Shown: piece after piece, positions 18,231-27,287 of the stretch
How positions within the stretch are numbered: the first letter of the stretch is position 1
How the letters are laid out: each line of letters starts with the position of its first letter
NCBI GenBank assembly: GCA_002319885.1
Contig: DCFT01000197.1
Location: 1 to 64,000 of the forward strand
Length of the DNA: 64,000 nt
Direction of reading: 5' to 3'
Origin: Bacteroidales bacterium UBA1797
Lineage (GTDB): Bacteria; Bacteroidota; Bacteroidia; Bacteroidales; VadinHA17
The notes under the pieces: generated by a model
Database searches by the model: none
Seen by the model: the letters and a program-made list of their open reading frames with translations, nothing else
Told to the model about the DNA's origin: nothing
Translations under genes and position numbers: made by a program

Positions 18231-19307
18231 TTATAACAATGATTTTCCGTTGAAGACAATTGATTTTAAGTTCGCTTCAACCACCTTAATTGCTTCTTTT
18301 GGCAGTGGTGCATAAATCAGAGGAGCAGCATATTGCTGGGCTTCATGAGTCATCCACCATACAAGCTTAACAACTTCTTTTGCTTTATCCTGAGGTCTGC
18401 CATCATAATTTTGTTCTTTGTATAACAAGATCCAGGTGAAACTACTTATAGGATATCCATCAGGAGCATCGGTATTGGTTATAGATACGCGTGCATCTGC
18501 AGGGATTACCTGATTAGCGGCTGCGGTAACAGATTTAATCGAAGCTTCTATATATTTCCCGCTCTTGTTTTGCAGTAAACCAACAGGCATTTTATTCTGC
18601 AATGCATATATTAATTCAACATAGCCAACAGCACCAGGAGTCTGCTTAATCATTCCGCTGACACCCTCATTGCCTTTTGCTCCAAGTCCTACCGGCCAGT
18701 CAACAGATGTTTTATGACCTACTTTATCTTTCCATTCAGGACTCACCTTTGATAAATAATCAGTGAAAATAAAGGTAGTCCCGCTACCGTCCGATCTGTG
18801 AACAATTGAAATTGGCATGTCGGGCAATATTACAGCCGGATTCAGTTGTTTTATTCGTGCATCATTCCAATTTGCAATCTTTCCAAGAAAAATATCGGCA
18901 GCAACATCCGGAGTAAATTTAAGAGTCGGGTTGCCAGGGAGATTATATGTAATAACTGCAGCTCCCAGACAGGTTGGAATATGTACAACGCTAGCCGGCA
19001 TTTTAGACAGATCTTCGTCATTTAAAAATGCATCAGAGGCACCAAAATCAACTGTTTTACTCATTAATTGTTTTATACCACCACCAGAACCAATTGATTG
19101 ATAATTAACTTTGACACCTGTTTTGATATTATATTCATTGAACATTTTGGAATAGAGAGGATATGGGAAACTTGCCCCTGCCCCTAATAATTCCACATTA
19201 CTTGCCGGAGATTTCATTTCTGATTTTGAAACCGGGGAGAATGCACTTGCTAAAACTCCTACAAAAGCTATGGTTGTAAGAAGGTAAACTAATTTGATTG
19301 TTTTCAT
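18231..19307 (-). CDS. pstS: Phosphate ABC transporter substrate-binding protein PstS
   Basis: A 358-residue periplasmic phosphate-binding protein. A signal peptide covers about the first 22 residues (FVGVLASAFS). The phosphate-binding loops are visible: GAGASFPYPLY, YQSIGSGGGIKQLMSKTVDFGAS (the SGGG and the Asp/Ser of FGASD), and HRSDGSGTTFIFTDYL with its RSDGSG binding motif. Length fits PstS. It delivers phosphate to PstCA and follows the porin gene by 67 bp in the same operon. A hairpin after its stop probably makes it the more abundant product, as expected for a binding protein. Confidence 0.95.
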   Translation of the reverse strand: MKTIKLVYLLTTIAFVGVLASAFSPVSKSEMKSPASNVELLGAGASFPYPLYSKMFNEYNIKTGVKVNYQSIGSGGGIKQLMSKTVDFGASDAFLNDEDLSKMPASVVHIPTCLGAAVITYNLPGNPTLKFTPDVAADIFLGKIANWNDARIKQLNPAVILPDMPISIVHRSDGSGTTFIFTDYLSKVSPEWKDKVGHKTSVDWPVGLGAKGNEGVSGMIKQTPGAVGYVELIYALQNKMPVGLLQNKSGKYIEASIKSVTAAANQVIPADARVSITNTDAPDGYPISSFTWILLYKEQNYDGRPQDKAKEVVKLVWWMTHEAQQYAAPLIYAPLPKEAIKVVEANLKSIVFNGKSLL

Positions 19308-19374
19308 AAATCCGTATTTTAAATTTTTAAAAATTAACTCTGTTTTTTATACCTGTAATCACCAAAAAAATAAA

Positions 19375-20514
19375 TTATTTGAAAATATAGTGAACAGTTA
19401 ATCTGAATGCCAGATCGTTACTCTTGTTACTAAGATTATTGGCTGATGCATACCGGTTATTGTACATGTCGTACCAGATATTGGGAATAAAATGAACATT
19501 TTTAACCGGAGTATAATCCAGTCCTGCCAGCAGGAATGATTCTGTATAAACACCTGTATAAGAACCAGCATAAACATTATTTTTATTGAATTTGCTATCA
19601 GGATTAAAGTAATCATAACGTACGACAAAACCCAGTTTCTTGGTTAATGGACCTCTTGCAAATATTGATATTCCTGAGGCCAGAGCATTGACTGTATCTC
19701 TAACAACTGATGGAGCTGCTTCGGTAAATATTGTACCGTTCTTCTGAACCTGCTGGAATGCTTCTACTCCCATGGTGAAGGCACTTGTCTGGTATCCTAA
19801 AAAGATCTTATAGGTGGTTTTAGCCTTCTCGTAAGGTTTTGCCTGTGCCCATTCATTATCTGCACCCAAATCGAGGATTAATTTATGATCCATTATTTTA
19901 AAATAAACATCGCCATAAAACTTTTTGAATTTATCAGCTTCAGGTTTTGCTCCACTACCATTACCAATCATAAGATTATATCCCAGATTACCCTGATCAT
20001 CAAATTTACCCTGAAGACTTATACCTACATCACTTGAACCACCGATCTTACGCATGTCCATTATCGTTTTTTCGAGTGAACGATAGCCCCATACCGGTTC
20101 AGATGTTGTAGCATAGGTAGGAGTTGACATTGCTCCTATTACAAGATCGCTATTAGGAAATATATTCTTCCATTTCACGTTAGCTGCTTTTATATATATT
20201 GAGCGATTCCCGTCGGTGGTAAATGTTGCGCCCTCATACGCAAATAATAATTGTGTGGAAAAATGTTCGCTAATGTCATAATCATAGCCAAGGTAGATCC
20301 TTCTGAATTCCAATGAAGTAAAATCTTTTGCGGTGCTTGCGTACTGCGTATTGCTCATACCAAGGGAATTTGTATGAGCCTTGTATAAGAAGTCCCCAAA
20401 TGCATAGCCCCAGAGTTTTCCCGACGGCTTAAATTCTATTTTGGTGGTATCTTTCTGGCCAATAACATCTAGAGCCAGGACTAAAAGCAGGATAAAGACT
20501 AATGTTTTTTTCAT
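19375..20514 (-). CDS. Phosphate-selective porin (OprO/OprP-type)
   Basis: A 379-residue outer-membrane beta-barrel with a signal peptide (about residues 1-19, ending VIGQ). It resembles porin O/P family proteins of Bacteroidota: YDISEHFSTQLLFAYEGATF, a conserved segment FLYKAHTN near the start, and a C-terminal strand ending LAFRLTVHYIFK with the terminal aromatic typical of barrels. As first gene of the porin-pstSCAB operon it should bring phosphate across the outer membrane. A candidate Pho box lies 34-97 bp upstream of the start codon. Arginine/lysine ladder residues of OprP cannot be aligned by eye, so phosphate selectivity rests on context. Confidence 0.85.
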   Translation of the reverse strand: MKKTLVFILLLVLALDVIGQKDTTKIEFKPSGKLWGYAFGDFLYKAHTNSLGMSNTQYASTAKDFTSLEFRRIYLGYDYDISEHFSTQLLFAYEGATFTTDGNRSIYIKAANVKWKNIFPNSDLVIGAMSTPTYATTSEPVWGYRSLEKTIMDMRKIGGSSDVGISLQGKFDDQGNLGYNLMIGNGSGAKPEADKFKKFYGDVYFKIMDHKLILDLGADNEWAQAKPYEKAKTTYKIFLGYQTSAFTMGVEAFQQVQKNGTIFTEAAPSVVRDTVNALASGISIFARGPLTKKLGFVVRYDYFNPDSKFNKNNVYAGSYTGVYTESFLLAGLDYTPVKNVHFIPNIWYDMYNNRYASANNLSNKSNDLAFRLTVHYIFK

Positions 20515-20547
20515 TTTTTAATTATTAGGTTTGAACTGTTTTTTCAT

Positions 20548-20611
20548 GTTACAAAAGTCATGTTTCATTATTACAGGTCAATTGCAAAGCGATTAAGTAA
20601 TTGTTACAAAA
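20548..20611 (-). promoter_or_regulatory. Candidate PhoB operators before porin-pst operon
   Basis: Read toward the porin gene, the minus strand has TTTTGTAACAATTACTTAATC (about 20591-20611) and CTTTTGTAAC (20548-20557). The ten bases GTAACAATTA match the site before phoU exactly. No clear TAnnTTTG sits nearer the start codon, which would suit an activated promoter. Confidence 0.45.
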
Positions 20612-20709
20612 AATAAGCACTCCTGTACATGATGTGATAATGTGCTATTAATGTTGATCTCAAAAATAATTGGCTATATTTAAGTTGATAATCAATTCAA
20701 AAATGTCTT

Positions 20710-21327
20710 ATGAGTAGTAAATGGCTTACCTGGGCCTCTGAACTTCAGTCTATAGCACAGGCTGGATTAACTTTTGGAGCTGACAGATATGATCTTGACA
20801 GATATGAGCAAATCAGAAGTATTGCAGTTGATATTTTACATGAATATACTGATATGGACCACAATAAAATCAGGGATTTATTCGCTTCCGAAACGGGTTA
20901 CCAGACACCAAAAGTCGATATCCGTTCTTCAGTATTCAAAGATGGTAAGATACTGATGGTCAAGGAGAAAGTTGATGGTGCCTGGTCATTGCCGGGTGGT
21001 TGGGCTGATGTAAATTCATCTGTAAGGGAATCAGCAACACGGGAATGTCTTGAAGAAGCAGGTGCAGTGGTAACAGCAAAAAGAATCATTGCAATACATC
21101 TTGGAAACAAACATAATAATCAAAATTTCCCTTATACAATTTATAAAATATTCGTAGAATGTGAACTTGTGGAAATGAGCTTTAAGGAGAATACAGAAAC
21201 CCTTGGAGCAGATTTTTTTGAATATGATAAATTGCCGGAGCTTTCTTTTAACAGGAATACCCCCGATCAGATCAAAATGTGTTTTGAAGCCAAAAAAAGT
21301 AAGCTCTTTGAGACTATATTTGATTAA
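20710..21327 (+). CDS. Nudix hydrolase with NUDIX_N-type N-terminal domain
   Basis: A 205-residue pyrophosphatase. Residues 1-60 form the helical N-terminal domain found in a group of ADP-ribose or nucleoside-diphosphate-X hydrolases (KWLTWASELQSIAQAGLTF). The Nudix domain follows, with the box in GGWADVNSSVRESATRECLE: G97, then R111-E112 and E115-E116 as metal ligands. The first Glu of the textbook box is Ser103 here, a position that also varies in related sequences I recall. It is divergent from the porin-pst operon across about 195 bp and monocistronic. ADP-ribose is a reasonable but unproved substrate. Confidence 0.85.
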   Translation: MSSKWLTWASELQSIAQAGLTFGADRYDLDRYEQIRSIAVDILHEYTDMDHNKIRDLFASETGYQTPKVDIRSSVFKDGKILMVKEKVDGAWSLPGGWADVNSSVRESATRECLEEAGAVVTAKRIIAIHLGNKHNNQNFPYTIYKIFVECELVEMSFKENTETLGADFFEYDKLPELSFNRNTPDQIKMCFEAKKSKLFETIFD

Positions 21328-21355
21328 TAAAACTTAATTTCAAAAGCTTAAGAAC

Positions 21356-21452
21356 TTACACAGAGGTTCACAGAGAAGACACTGAGAAACACAGAGAAGA
21401 ATATAACTAACTCTGTGTAATTTTGTGCTTCCTCAGTGTCTCTCTGTGTAAC
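21356..21452. repeat. CACAGAG-type imperfect palindrome
   Basis: The left arm (21356-21397) is built of CACAGAG words. The right arm (21411-21452) is built of CTCTGTG words. The arms pair through TTACACAGAG and AGACACTGAGAAACACA, with one extra unit in the left arm. It lies in the 150 bp between two plus-strand genes. It is a member of a dispersed family in this window. Confidence 0.7.
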
Positions 21453-21477
21453 CAAAAAATTAATAATATAAACCAAA

Positions 21478-23841
21478 ATGAGAAATTACAAAAGGATTTT
21501 TGCAGCCGCTGTTTCTTTCTTCCTGTTTTCATTTTACCTGTCCTCACAAGTAAAGAGTCCGTTATTAGACGGGAAAGACAAAGTAGCTTTAATTGCAAAA
21601 CAAACGGAAATGAATGGGAGTTCTCCCTTCAGAGATATGAAATGGCAATATATTGGTCCGGAAAATGTTAGTGGACGATGTACCGACGTTGAAGCAGTAT
21701 CTCCAAGAGGCGGAAATTACATAATTTGGGTCGGTTCAGCCACAGGCGGTGTATGGAAATCGGTAAATGAAGGAACAAGCTTTGAACCTGTCTTTGATGG
21801 AATGCCAACCGCATCGATTGGTGATATAGCAATTGATCCGGAAAATACTGATATAGTATGGGTCGGAACCGGAGAAGCTAATATTTTCAGAAGTTCAAAC
21901 CCGGGTTGCGGAGTATTTAAAACCATTGACGGAGGTAAAACCTGGAGTCTAATGGGTCTTGAAAACACATATACCATTGGTCGTATAAGGGTCAATCCAA
22001 AGAATTCTGATATAGTTTATGTAGCAGCAACAGGTCATGAATGGACATCAAATGCTGACCGTGGATTATATAAAACCACCGATGGTGGAAAAACCTGGAT
22101 AAAAGCGCTTTATGTCGATGAAAATACCGGTGTTTGTGATGTGATTCTTGACCCTGAAGATCCAAACACTCTTTATTGTGCAACCTGGGAGAGAGAACGT
22201 TTGAAATGGAACGATCCGAGAACTTATGAAACAACAAAGAATAACGGCATCTGGAAATCTACCGATGGTGGTAAAAACTGGAAAAAGATAAACGTAGGAC
22301 TTCCTGCACAAAACAGGATGGGGCGTATTGGTATTGATATTGCTGTATCAGATCCCAGGGTTCTTTATGCATATGTCGACAATTATGAAGTTGCGACTAA
22401 AGCAAAACCCGGTGATCTCGACTCCTATGGCCGTCAGAGAAAAGATATTATTAAAGGGGCCACGGTTTTCCGTAGTGATGACTCTGGTTCCAGCTGGCAC
22501 CAGGTAAGTGGTCTCACACCGGAACAAAGTACCTTCATGGAAAACCATTCTGCTACTTATGGATGGGTATTCGGCCAGATAAGAGTCGATCCAAACAATG
22601 AAAATATAATTTACACAATGGGGATTGAACTCAATCAGTCAACTGATGGGGGAAAAACCTTTAAATCATTGGATGGTCCGCATCCCGATCATCATGGATT
22701 ATGGATAGACCCGGCAAATTCCAATTACCTGCTCAATGTTCAGGATGGTGGTCTGACCATTTCGTACGATATGGGAAAAACGTGGAAATTCCCGATAAAG
22801 GAACTACCACTTGCACAATTTTATAATATAGCCTTCGATTTCAGCACTCCGTTCAGAGTCTTTGGTTCCATCCAGGATCATCATAGTTTTTATGGACCCG
22901 TAGATCTTTCACGGGGACGCGATAAAGTTCCTGCTGTGGAGTTTAAACATACGCTTGGTGCTGAAGGTAGCACTCATGCTATTAGTCCCGCTGATAATAA
23001 TACAATTTATTCAAGTACCTTTTATGGCGCTCTTGCCCGGGCTCAGGTAAATAATTATCCGGCAAGCGTTAAGTATCTTCTTCCAAACCGTTACCCCGGA
23101 GAGGAACCACTTAGGGGGGAATGGGTGGCACCTTCCATGCTTTCAAAATTTAATTCCGACATCGTTTACCATGGCATGCAATACGTTCTGATGTCACGTG
23201 ACAAAGGCGACACATGGGAATTCATAAGTCCTGATCTGTCTTACAATGATCCCAGGAAGAGAGGAGATATTAACTACCAGACCATTTCAGTTATGGATGA
23301 ATCTCCTCTGAAGTTCGGGCTGCTTTATGCTGGAACAGATGATGGCCGGATATGGAGAACTAAAGATTGTGGTAAAAACTGGACAGAAATAAGAAATGGA
23401 GCTGTTCCTGTGAAATTTGTTTCACGAATTGTCGCATCAGCATTTGACATGGGGACAGTTTATATGACCCAGAACGGACGAAGAGATGATGACGCCCAGG
23501 TATATATCTGGAAATCAACTGATTTTGGAGATTCATGGCAGGATATTTCTGGTAATATACCCTTAGGGCCAGTAAACGTGATCCGTGAAGATCCTGTCAA
23601 TAAGGACATTCTCTATGCAGGAACGGATGGAGCCGTATATGTAAGCAAAGATGGTGGTAAAAAGTGGGATGTTCTGGGTAATATGCCATTCATCTATGTC
23701 CTCGATCTTGCTATTCATCCACGCGATAATATGTTAATTATTGCAACTCATGGACGAGGTATGTGGGTTATGGATGCAAACCCGATAAACGGAAAGGATA
23801 AAATAAAGGTTTCAGATGATTACGACGCTCCTGAAGAATAG
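21478..23841 (+). CDS. Secreted Asp-box (BNR/VPS10-like) beta-propeller protein
   Basis: A 787-residue protein with a signal peptide (about residues 1-22) and at least ten Asp-box motifs of the form S/T-x-D-x-G-x-x-W/F. Examples are TIDGGKTW, TTDGGKTW, STDGGKNW, SDDSGSSW, SYDMGKTW, TKDCGKNW, STDFGDSW and SKDGGKKW. They are spread over the whole length, so it probably forms one or two propellers like sortilin/VPS10 or sialidase-type proteins. Many Bacteroidota relatives are longer, with a further C-terminal domain that is absent here. These proteins are often called glycosyl hydrolases, but no catalytic residues can be assigned. It has no obvious operon partner. Confidence 0.8.
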   Translation: MRNYKRIFAAAVSFFLFSFYLSSQVKSPLLDGKDKVALIAKQTEMNGSSPFRDMKWQYIGPENVSGRCTDVEAVSPRGGNYIIWVGSATGGVWKSVNEGTSFEPVFDGMPTASIGDIAIDPENTDIVWVGTGEANIFRSSNPGCGVFKTIDGGKTWSLMGLENTYTIGRIRVNPKNSDIVYVAATGHEWTSNADRGLYKTTDGGKTWIKALYVDENTGVCDVILDPEDPNTLYCATWERERLKWNDPRTYETTKNNGIWKSTDGGKNWKKINVGLPAQNRMGRIGIDIAVSDPRVLYAYVDNYEVATKAKPGDLDSYGRQRKDIIKGATVFRSDDSGSSWHQVSGLTPEQSTFMENHSATYGWVFGQIRVDPNNENIIYTMGIELNQSTDGGKTFKSLDGPHPDHHGLWIDPANSNYLLNVQDGGLTISYDMGKTWKFPIKELPLAQFYNIAFDFSTPFRVFGSIQDHHSFYGPVDLSRGRDKVPAVEFKHTLGAEGSTHAISPADNNTIYSSTFYGALARAQVNNYPASVKYLLPNRYPGEEPLRGEWVAPSMLSKFNSDIVYHGMQYVLMSRDKGDTWEFISPDLSYNDPRKRGDINYQTISVMDESPLKFGLLYAGTDDGRIWRTKDCGKNWTEIRNGAVPVKFVSRIVASAFDMGTVYMTQNGRRDDDAQVYIWKSTDFGDSWQDISGNIPLGPVNVIREDPVNKDILYAGTDGAVYVSKDGGKKWDVLGNMPFIYVLDLAIHPRDNMLIIATHGRGMWVMDANPINGKDKIKVSDDYDAPEE

Positions 23842-23864
23842 TTGTACATAATAAATAAATGCTT

Positions 23865-24000
23865 TTAACCACAAAGTTCACAAAGGATTACACAAACTTT
23901 ACTGAGGCATTCAGGGAAGACATAAAGCGCACAGGGGATAAATGATATTACCCAATTCTTTGTGATCTCTGAGCTTAATCTTTGTGTACTTTGTGGTTAT
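23865..24000. repeat. AACCACAAAG-type palindrome between convergent genes
   Basis: Arms of about 24 bp pair almost perfectly: TTAACCACAAAGTTCACAAA (from 23865) with its complement ending at 23999. The loop contains further CACAAAG-like words. It fills the gap between the Asp-box gene and selD and could end transcription from both sides. Confidence 0.75.
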
Positions 24001-24006
24001 TGGATT

Positions 24007-25047
24007 TCAGTTTTTCAAATAGATTAATTTCTCCTTTTGCATTGAAGCTGAGCCGATAACTTTTGAATTAGTTAGTCCGGCATTATGTAAATCTTCAAGT
24101 ATTCTATGCACTTTTTGCGGTGGTGCCGAGAAGAGTAGTCCTCCTGATGTCTGGGCATCGAAAGCGATCATCTTCAGATTATAATCGAGATCCGCTGTAA
24201 AGTCAATATCCTTTTCAGCATAATCAAGATTACGGAATGAAGCTCCGGGAATGCAACCGTCATCTATAAGCTGATAGGAATTGCCAATCAGAGGTACATC
24301 CTTCAGATTTATATTCAAAGACACCCTGCTGGCTTTCGCCATTTTAAGAGCATGACCTGCAAGACCAAACCCTGTAATATCTGTAGCACCTGTGATATCA
24401 TGTTTTTTCATTACAGCTGCCCCGGATTTATTTAACAGCTTCATCAGGCTTAAAGCTTCGTTAAGAACCTTGTCAGTGACCATTTTTAACCTGTGACCTG
24501 CCAGTATAACACCTGTCCCGATGGGTTTTGTAAGTATCAATGAATCGCCAGCTCTGACCCCGGCATTTGTAATTAATTTTTCAGGGTGAATATATCCGAC
24601 AACTGCAAGTCCATATTTAGGAGGAAAATCATCAATAGTGTGTCCACCGATAATCCTCACTCCTGCTTCTGTAGCCTTGTCAAATCCCCCTTTTAATATC
24701 TCTGCATATACATCCATCGGCAATTTTGCTGCAGGAAACATCATTATGTTAAGTGCCAGCACCGGATCTCCACCCATTGCGTATACATCACTGATAGAAT
24801 TTGCTGCTGCTATCTGGCCGAATTCATAAGGGTCGCTGCAAACCGGCGGGAAAAAATCTGTTGTAAGGACCAGAGCAAGATCATCATTGACCTTATATAC
24901 TCCTGCATCGTCGTGAGTATCAATATCCACCAATATATTAGGATCCTTTGGCAGAGGAAGATATTTTAAAATTTCTTCCAGTTGCTTCGGTGATATTTTT
25001 GCAGAGCAACCACCATATTCAACCATCTGGAGCAGATCAATTTTCAT
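24007..25047 (-). CDS. selD: Selenide, water dikinase SelD
   Basis: A 346-residue ATP-dependent enzyme that makes selenophosphate from selenide. The catalytic pair is in EYGGCSAKIS: Cys14 and Lys17. The active-site residue is Cys, not selenocysteine. Conserved ATP-binding segments include DDAGVYKVND, LVLTTDFFPP, and GGHTIDDFPPKYGLAVVGY, and the C-terminal FDAQTSGGLLFS is a family hallmark. It lies 16 bp after yedF. No selA, selB, selC or selenouridine synthase gene is present in the window, so the selenium user (Sec-tRNA, tRNA modification or a Mo/W enzyme) cannot be told here. Confidence 0.95.
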   Translation of the reverse strand: MKIDLLQMVEYGGCSAKISPKQLEEILKYLPLPKDPNILVDIDTHDDAGVYKVNDDLALVLTTDFFPPVCSDPYEFGQIAAANSISDVYAMGGDPVLALNIMMFPAAKLPMDVYAEILKGGFDKATEAGVRIIGGHTIDDFPPKYGLAVVGYIHPEKLITNAGVRAGDSLILTKPIGTGVILAGHRLKMVTDKVLNEALSLMKLLNKSGAAVMKKHDITGATDITGFGLAGHALKMAKASRVSLNINLKDVPLIGNSYQLIDDGCIPGASFRNLDYAEKDIDFTADLDYNLKMIAFDAQTSGGLLFSAPPQKVHRILEDLHNAGLTNSKVIGSASMQKEKLIYLKN

Positions 25048-25063
25048 TTTCTTATGATTTTGT

Positions 25064-25678
25064 TCAGGGTTTTACAACCTTGCCTGCCGATGCCATAGAT
25101 TCGGCAATAGTATACATATTGCTAAGGATCCCTGTGCCTATCTGTTCTTCAAGCTTGTAATAGTTTACACATGTGGCACAGAGAAGTATTTCAACACCCA
25201 TTTTACCAAGGTCCTTCAGATGTTCAATAGCCGGGGAGTCATTTGTAACTAGCGTGACACCCTTATTATAAAATACTATTTTCTGCGGCAAATTGTTGAG
25301 ATCCTTTAATGCTTTAATGAAATTTTGCATCAGGAGATAACCCAATTGATCGTCTCCCTCGCCCATTTTATCGGAGCTGATGGCAACGATGAAATCACCC
25401 TTTTCAAAATGAGCAATTTCGGGAGTACAAAAATCAGCGGCATTGGTTTGGGAAAGGGGACCTGATCTCCTTGTTACGGTAAGAGTCCATACTCCGTTAT
25501 TTTCACTTACCTGGAAATCGGTATTATTATCCTTGAGAAAACGGCTAAGGTTATTATATGATGTATTATTATCAGTCAGTACAATAAAAGATTCACCCAC
25601 ATTCGCTTCTTTAAGGGCCCTCTTCGCTGCAATCAGTGGTGCCGGACATAGCTGTCCTTTTGTATCTACTATTCTCAT
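25064..25678 (-). CDS. yedF: YedF-type selenium-metabolism sulfurtransferase-like protein
   Basis: A 204-residue two-domain protein. Residues 1-70 are a TusA/SirA-like domain with the Cys-Pro-x-Pro motif (QLCPAPLIAAK, Cys11). After a linker, residues about 90-200 form a DsrE-like domain (FIVAISSDKMGEGDDQLGYL), with CATCVNYYKL near the end supplying two more cysteines. This architecture is the YedF protein that accompanies selD in many genomes, probably handling reactive selenium or sulfur. It is the first gene of a two-gene operon with selD. Confidence 0.9.
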   Translation of the reverse strand: MRIVDTKGQLCPAPLIAAKRALKEANVGESFIVLTDNNTSYNNLSRFLKDNNTDFQVSENNGVWTLTVTRRSGPLSQTNAADFCTPEIAHFEKGDFIVAISSDKMGEGDDQLGYLLMQNFIKALKDLNNLPQKIVFYNKGVTLVTNDSPAIEHLKDLGKMGVEILLCATCVNYYKLEEQIGTGILSNMYTIAESMASAGKVVKP

Positions 25679-25701
25679 CAGTTGAAAATTAAAATGAACT
25701 G

Positions 25702-25709
25702 CAAAAGTA
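25702..25709 (-). promoter_or_regulatory. Candidate -7 element (TACTTTTG) before yedF-selD
   Basis: TAnnTTTG match on the minus strand, 24 bp upstream of the yedF ATG. No clear -33 element. Low confidence because of chance frequency. Confidence 0.3.
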
Positions 25710-25879
25710 CTAAAGAACTCTGAATGGAGAAAGATTAAAGAGTTGAAAGGATTGAATGGGTTAAATGGCTGATGATGAATTTTGTTTAATTAATTAACTA
25801 TGTAAAAAAATTGAAGATGTTGTAATTCTTATAACTTTACTATAAGTATTATTATCCATTTAACTTTACATTTATCAAC

Positions 25880-26266
25880 ATGAAAAAAGTTTTACTCCTT
25901 CCCTTACTCTTAATTCTGATAATGACACCCAACTCATTATCTGCACAGAAGATATCCAATAAAAAAATTGCCGGTTCGTGGTTAGGTAAGCTTTCGGCTG
26001 GTGGTACGGATCTCAGGGTAATTTTCAATCTGAAATTAACCGGGAAAGATAGTCTGTCAGCTACTCTTGATAGTCCTGATCAGAACGCAAAGAACATACC
26101 TTGCGGACAGGTCACTCTGGATAAGCAAAAGCTTGTCATTAAGGCACCTGGGATCAATGGGGAATATAATGGAACTGTGACGGGTGATTCTACGATAAAT
26201 GGTACATGGACCCAGAATGGTGGTACATTTCCTTTAAATCTTAAAAAACAGGGCAAACCGAAATAA
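25880..26266 (+). CDS. Small secreted single-domain protein (hydrolase-associated beta domain)
   Basis: A 128-residue protein with a signal peptide (residues 1-22, ending LSAQ). The mature part (AGSWLGKLSAGGTDLRVIFN, then LDSPDQNAKNIPCGQVTL and STINGTWTQNGGTFPLNLKK) matches the small beta domain that I recall at the N-terminus of Bacteroidota secreted alpha/beta-hydrolases and CubicO-like serine hydrolases. Here the domain stands alone; the downstream sequence does not encode a hydrolase, and the stop is followed 16 bp later by the convergent Nudix gene. It may be a free binding module or a remnant. No operon partner. Confidence 0.65.
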   Translation: MKKVLLLPLLLILIMTPNSLSAQKISNKKIAGSWLGKLSAGGTDLRVIFNLKLTGKDSLSATLDSPDQNAKNIPCGQVTLDKQKLVIKAPGINGEYNGTVTGDSTINGTWTQNGGTFPLNLKKQGKPK

Positions 26267-26282
26267 CCAAAAGCCATCTTCT

Positions 26283-27287
26283 TCAGACCTTGTAATCACT
26301 GGATTTTGGGTTTTCCGGCAGGGATGACAGCTTCCGCAGGATCATTCTTCCACGTGAAGTGATCCCTGCTGAACTATCCTCCATCAGAATGTTTATGGAT
26401 GTGTACAATTCATTTGCCAGATCAGGATAAATAAGCACCAGTTTATATAAGATCTCCATTGCATAAGCCTTAACTGCAATTGCTGAATATCCCGAATTCA
26501 GAGTACTGAAACAGAAATCGGCAAGTTTTCCCTGATCGCTGCTACTGATTGTATCCAGATCGCTGAATGAAATTATTCTGAGAAAAGAGCGAAGAGTGCT
26601 CTCATTTTCTATCTTTCCAAGCAACTCCACTACCTTTTTCAAATAAGGATACATTAGCTCAGGAAATTTGTCGCATACTTTTGTCAGAGTCCACGATGAT
26701 CTGAAAGAGAGTCGTTTATCGGATGAGAGAGAATATTCAAATAATTTTGAAAAGATGGCCGGATTCTCTAATGCAGATGTTGCAACCCATTCTGCTTCTT
26801 TCATACTCATCATATTGTTTACAATTGCCTGAAGATCTGTTATATCTGTCAAACTATCATCTGCCTGTTGAATGAGTTCTTCCTCATCCCTTTCTTCAAT
26901 TTTTGTCTGTTCCAGGTAATGCGTTGCAACAAAAACATCAGCTTCAGAATAGTCAGGAGTCAGCAAATCTTTTGCTTTCACCCATCTGAAGGCAACATGC
27001 TCAGACAGAAAAGGCACTTCATCGAGAGTATCACTGATAAAAGGGATAAGTGTTATCTGCTTGTGGCCATAATCATAAAAGACTTCTGGCAATCTTCCAC
27101 AAATCACTATTTCCATCGATAATTCCTCTTTTATCTCACGGATGATACACTCCTCTTCCGTTTCACCGGGAGCCAGCTTACCTCCTGGAAATTCCCATTT
27201 ATAAGGATGGTCTGTTGCCTCTCCCCGCTGGACAACTAAGATTTCATTCTCCTCATTCCTTATAACAGCGCATGTTACAATTAACAT
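26283..27287 (-). CDS. Nudix hydrolase fused to a C-terminal helical-repeat-like domain
   Basis: A 334-residue protein in two parts. Residues 1-130 are a MutT-like Nudix domain with an intact box (G36-x5-E42-x7-R50-E51-x2-E54-E55) and the WEFPGGKLAPGE segment typical of 8-oxo-dGTP or CTP pyrophosphohydrolases. Residues about 140-334 are all-helical, with repeated units such as ALENPAIFSKLFEYS, SFRSSWTLTKVCDKFPELM and KAYAMEILYKLVLIYPDLAN that look like HEAT/ARM-type repeats. MutT alone is about 130 residues, so the second half is a clear addition. It follows, on the same strand, a small PD-(D/E)XK-like gene. The role of the fusion is unknown. Confidence 0.82.
   Translation of the reverse strand: MLIVTCAVIRNEENEILVVQRGEATDHPYKWEFPGGKLAPGETEEECIIREIKEELSMEIVICGRLPEVFYDYGHKQITLIPFISDTLDEVPFLSEHVAFRWVKAKDLLTPDYSEADVFVATHYLEQTKIEERDEEELIQQADDSLTDITDLQAIVNNMMSMKEAEWVATSALENPAIFSKLFEYSLSSDKRLSFRSSWTLTKVCDKFPELMYPYLKKVVELLGKIENESTLRSFLRIISFSDLDTISSSDQGKLADFCFSTLNSGYSAIAVKAYAMEILYKLVLIYPDLANELYTSINILMEDSSAGITSRGRMILRKLSSLPENPKSSDYKV

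Noticed and set aside
21478..23841. Specific sialidase or photosystem assembly factor call for the Asp-box protein
   Set aside because: Asp-boxes are structural and no catalytic residues or family-specific motifs could be identified.
24007..25047. Selenocysteine SelD
   Set aside because: The active-site codon encodes Cys14, with no in-frame TGA.
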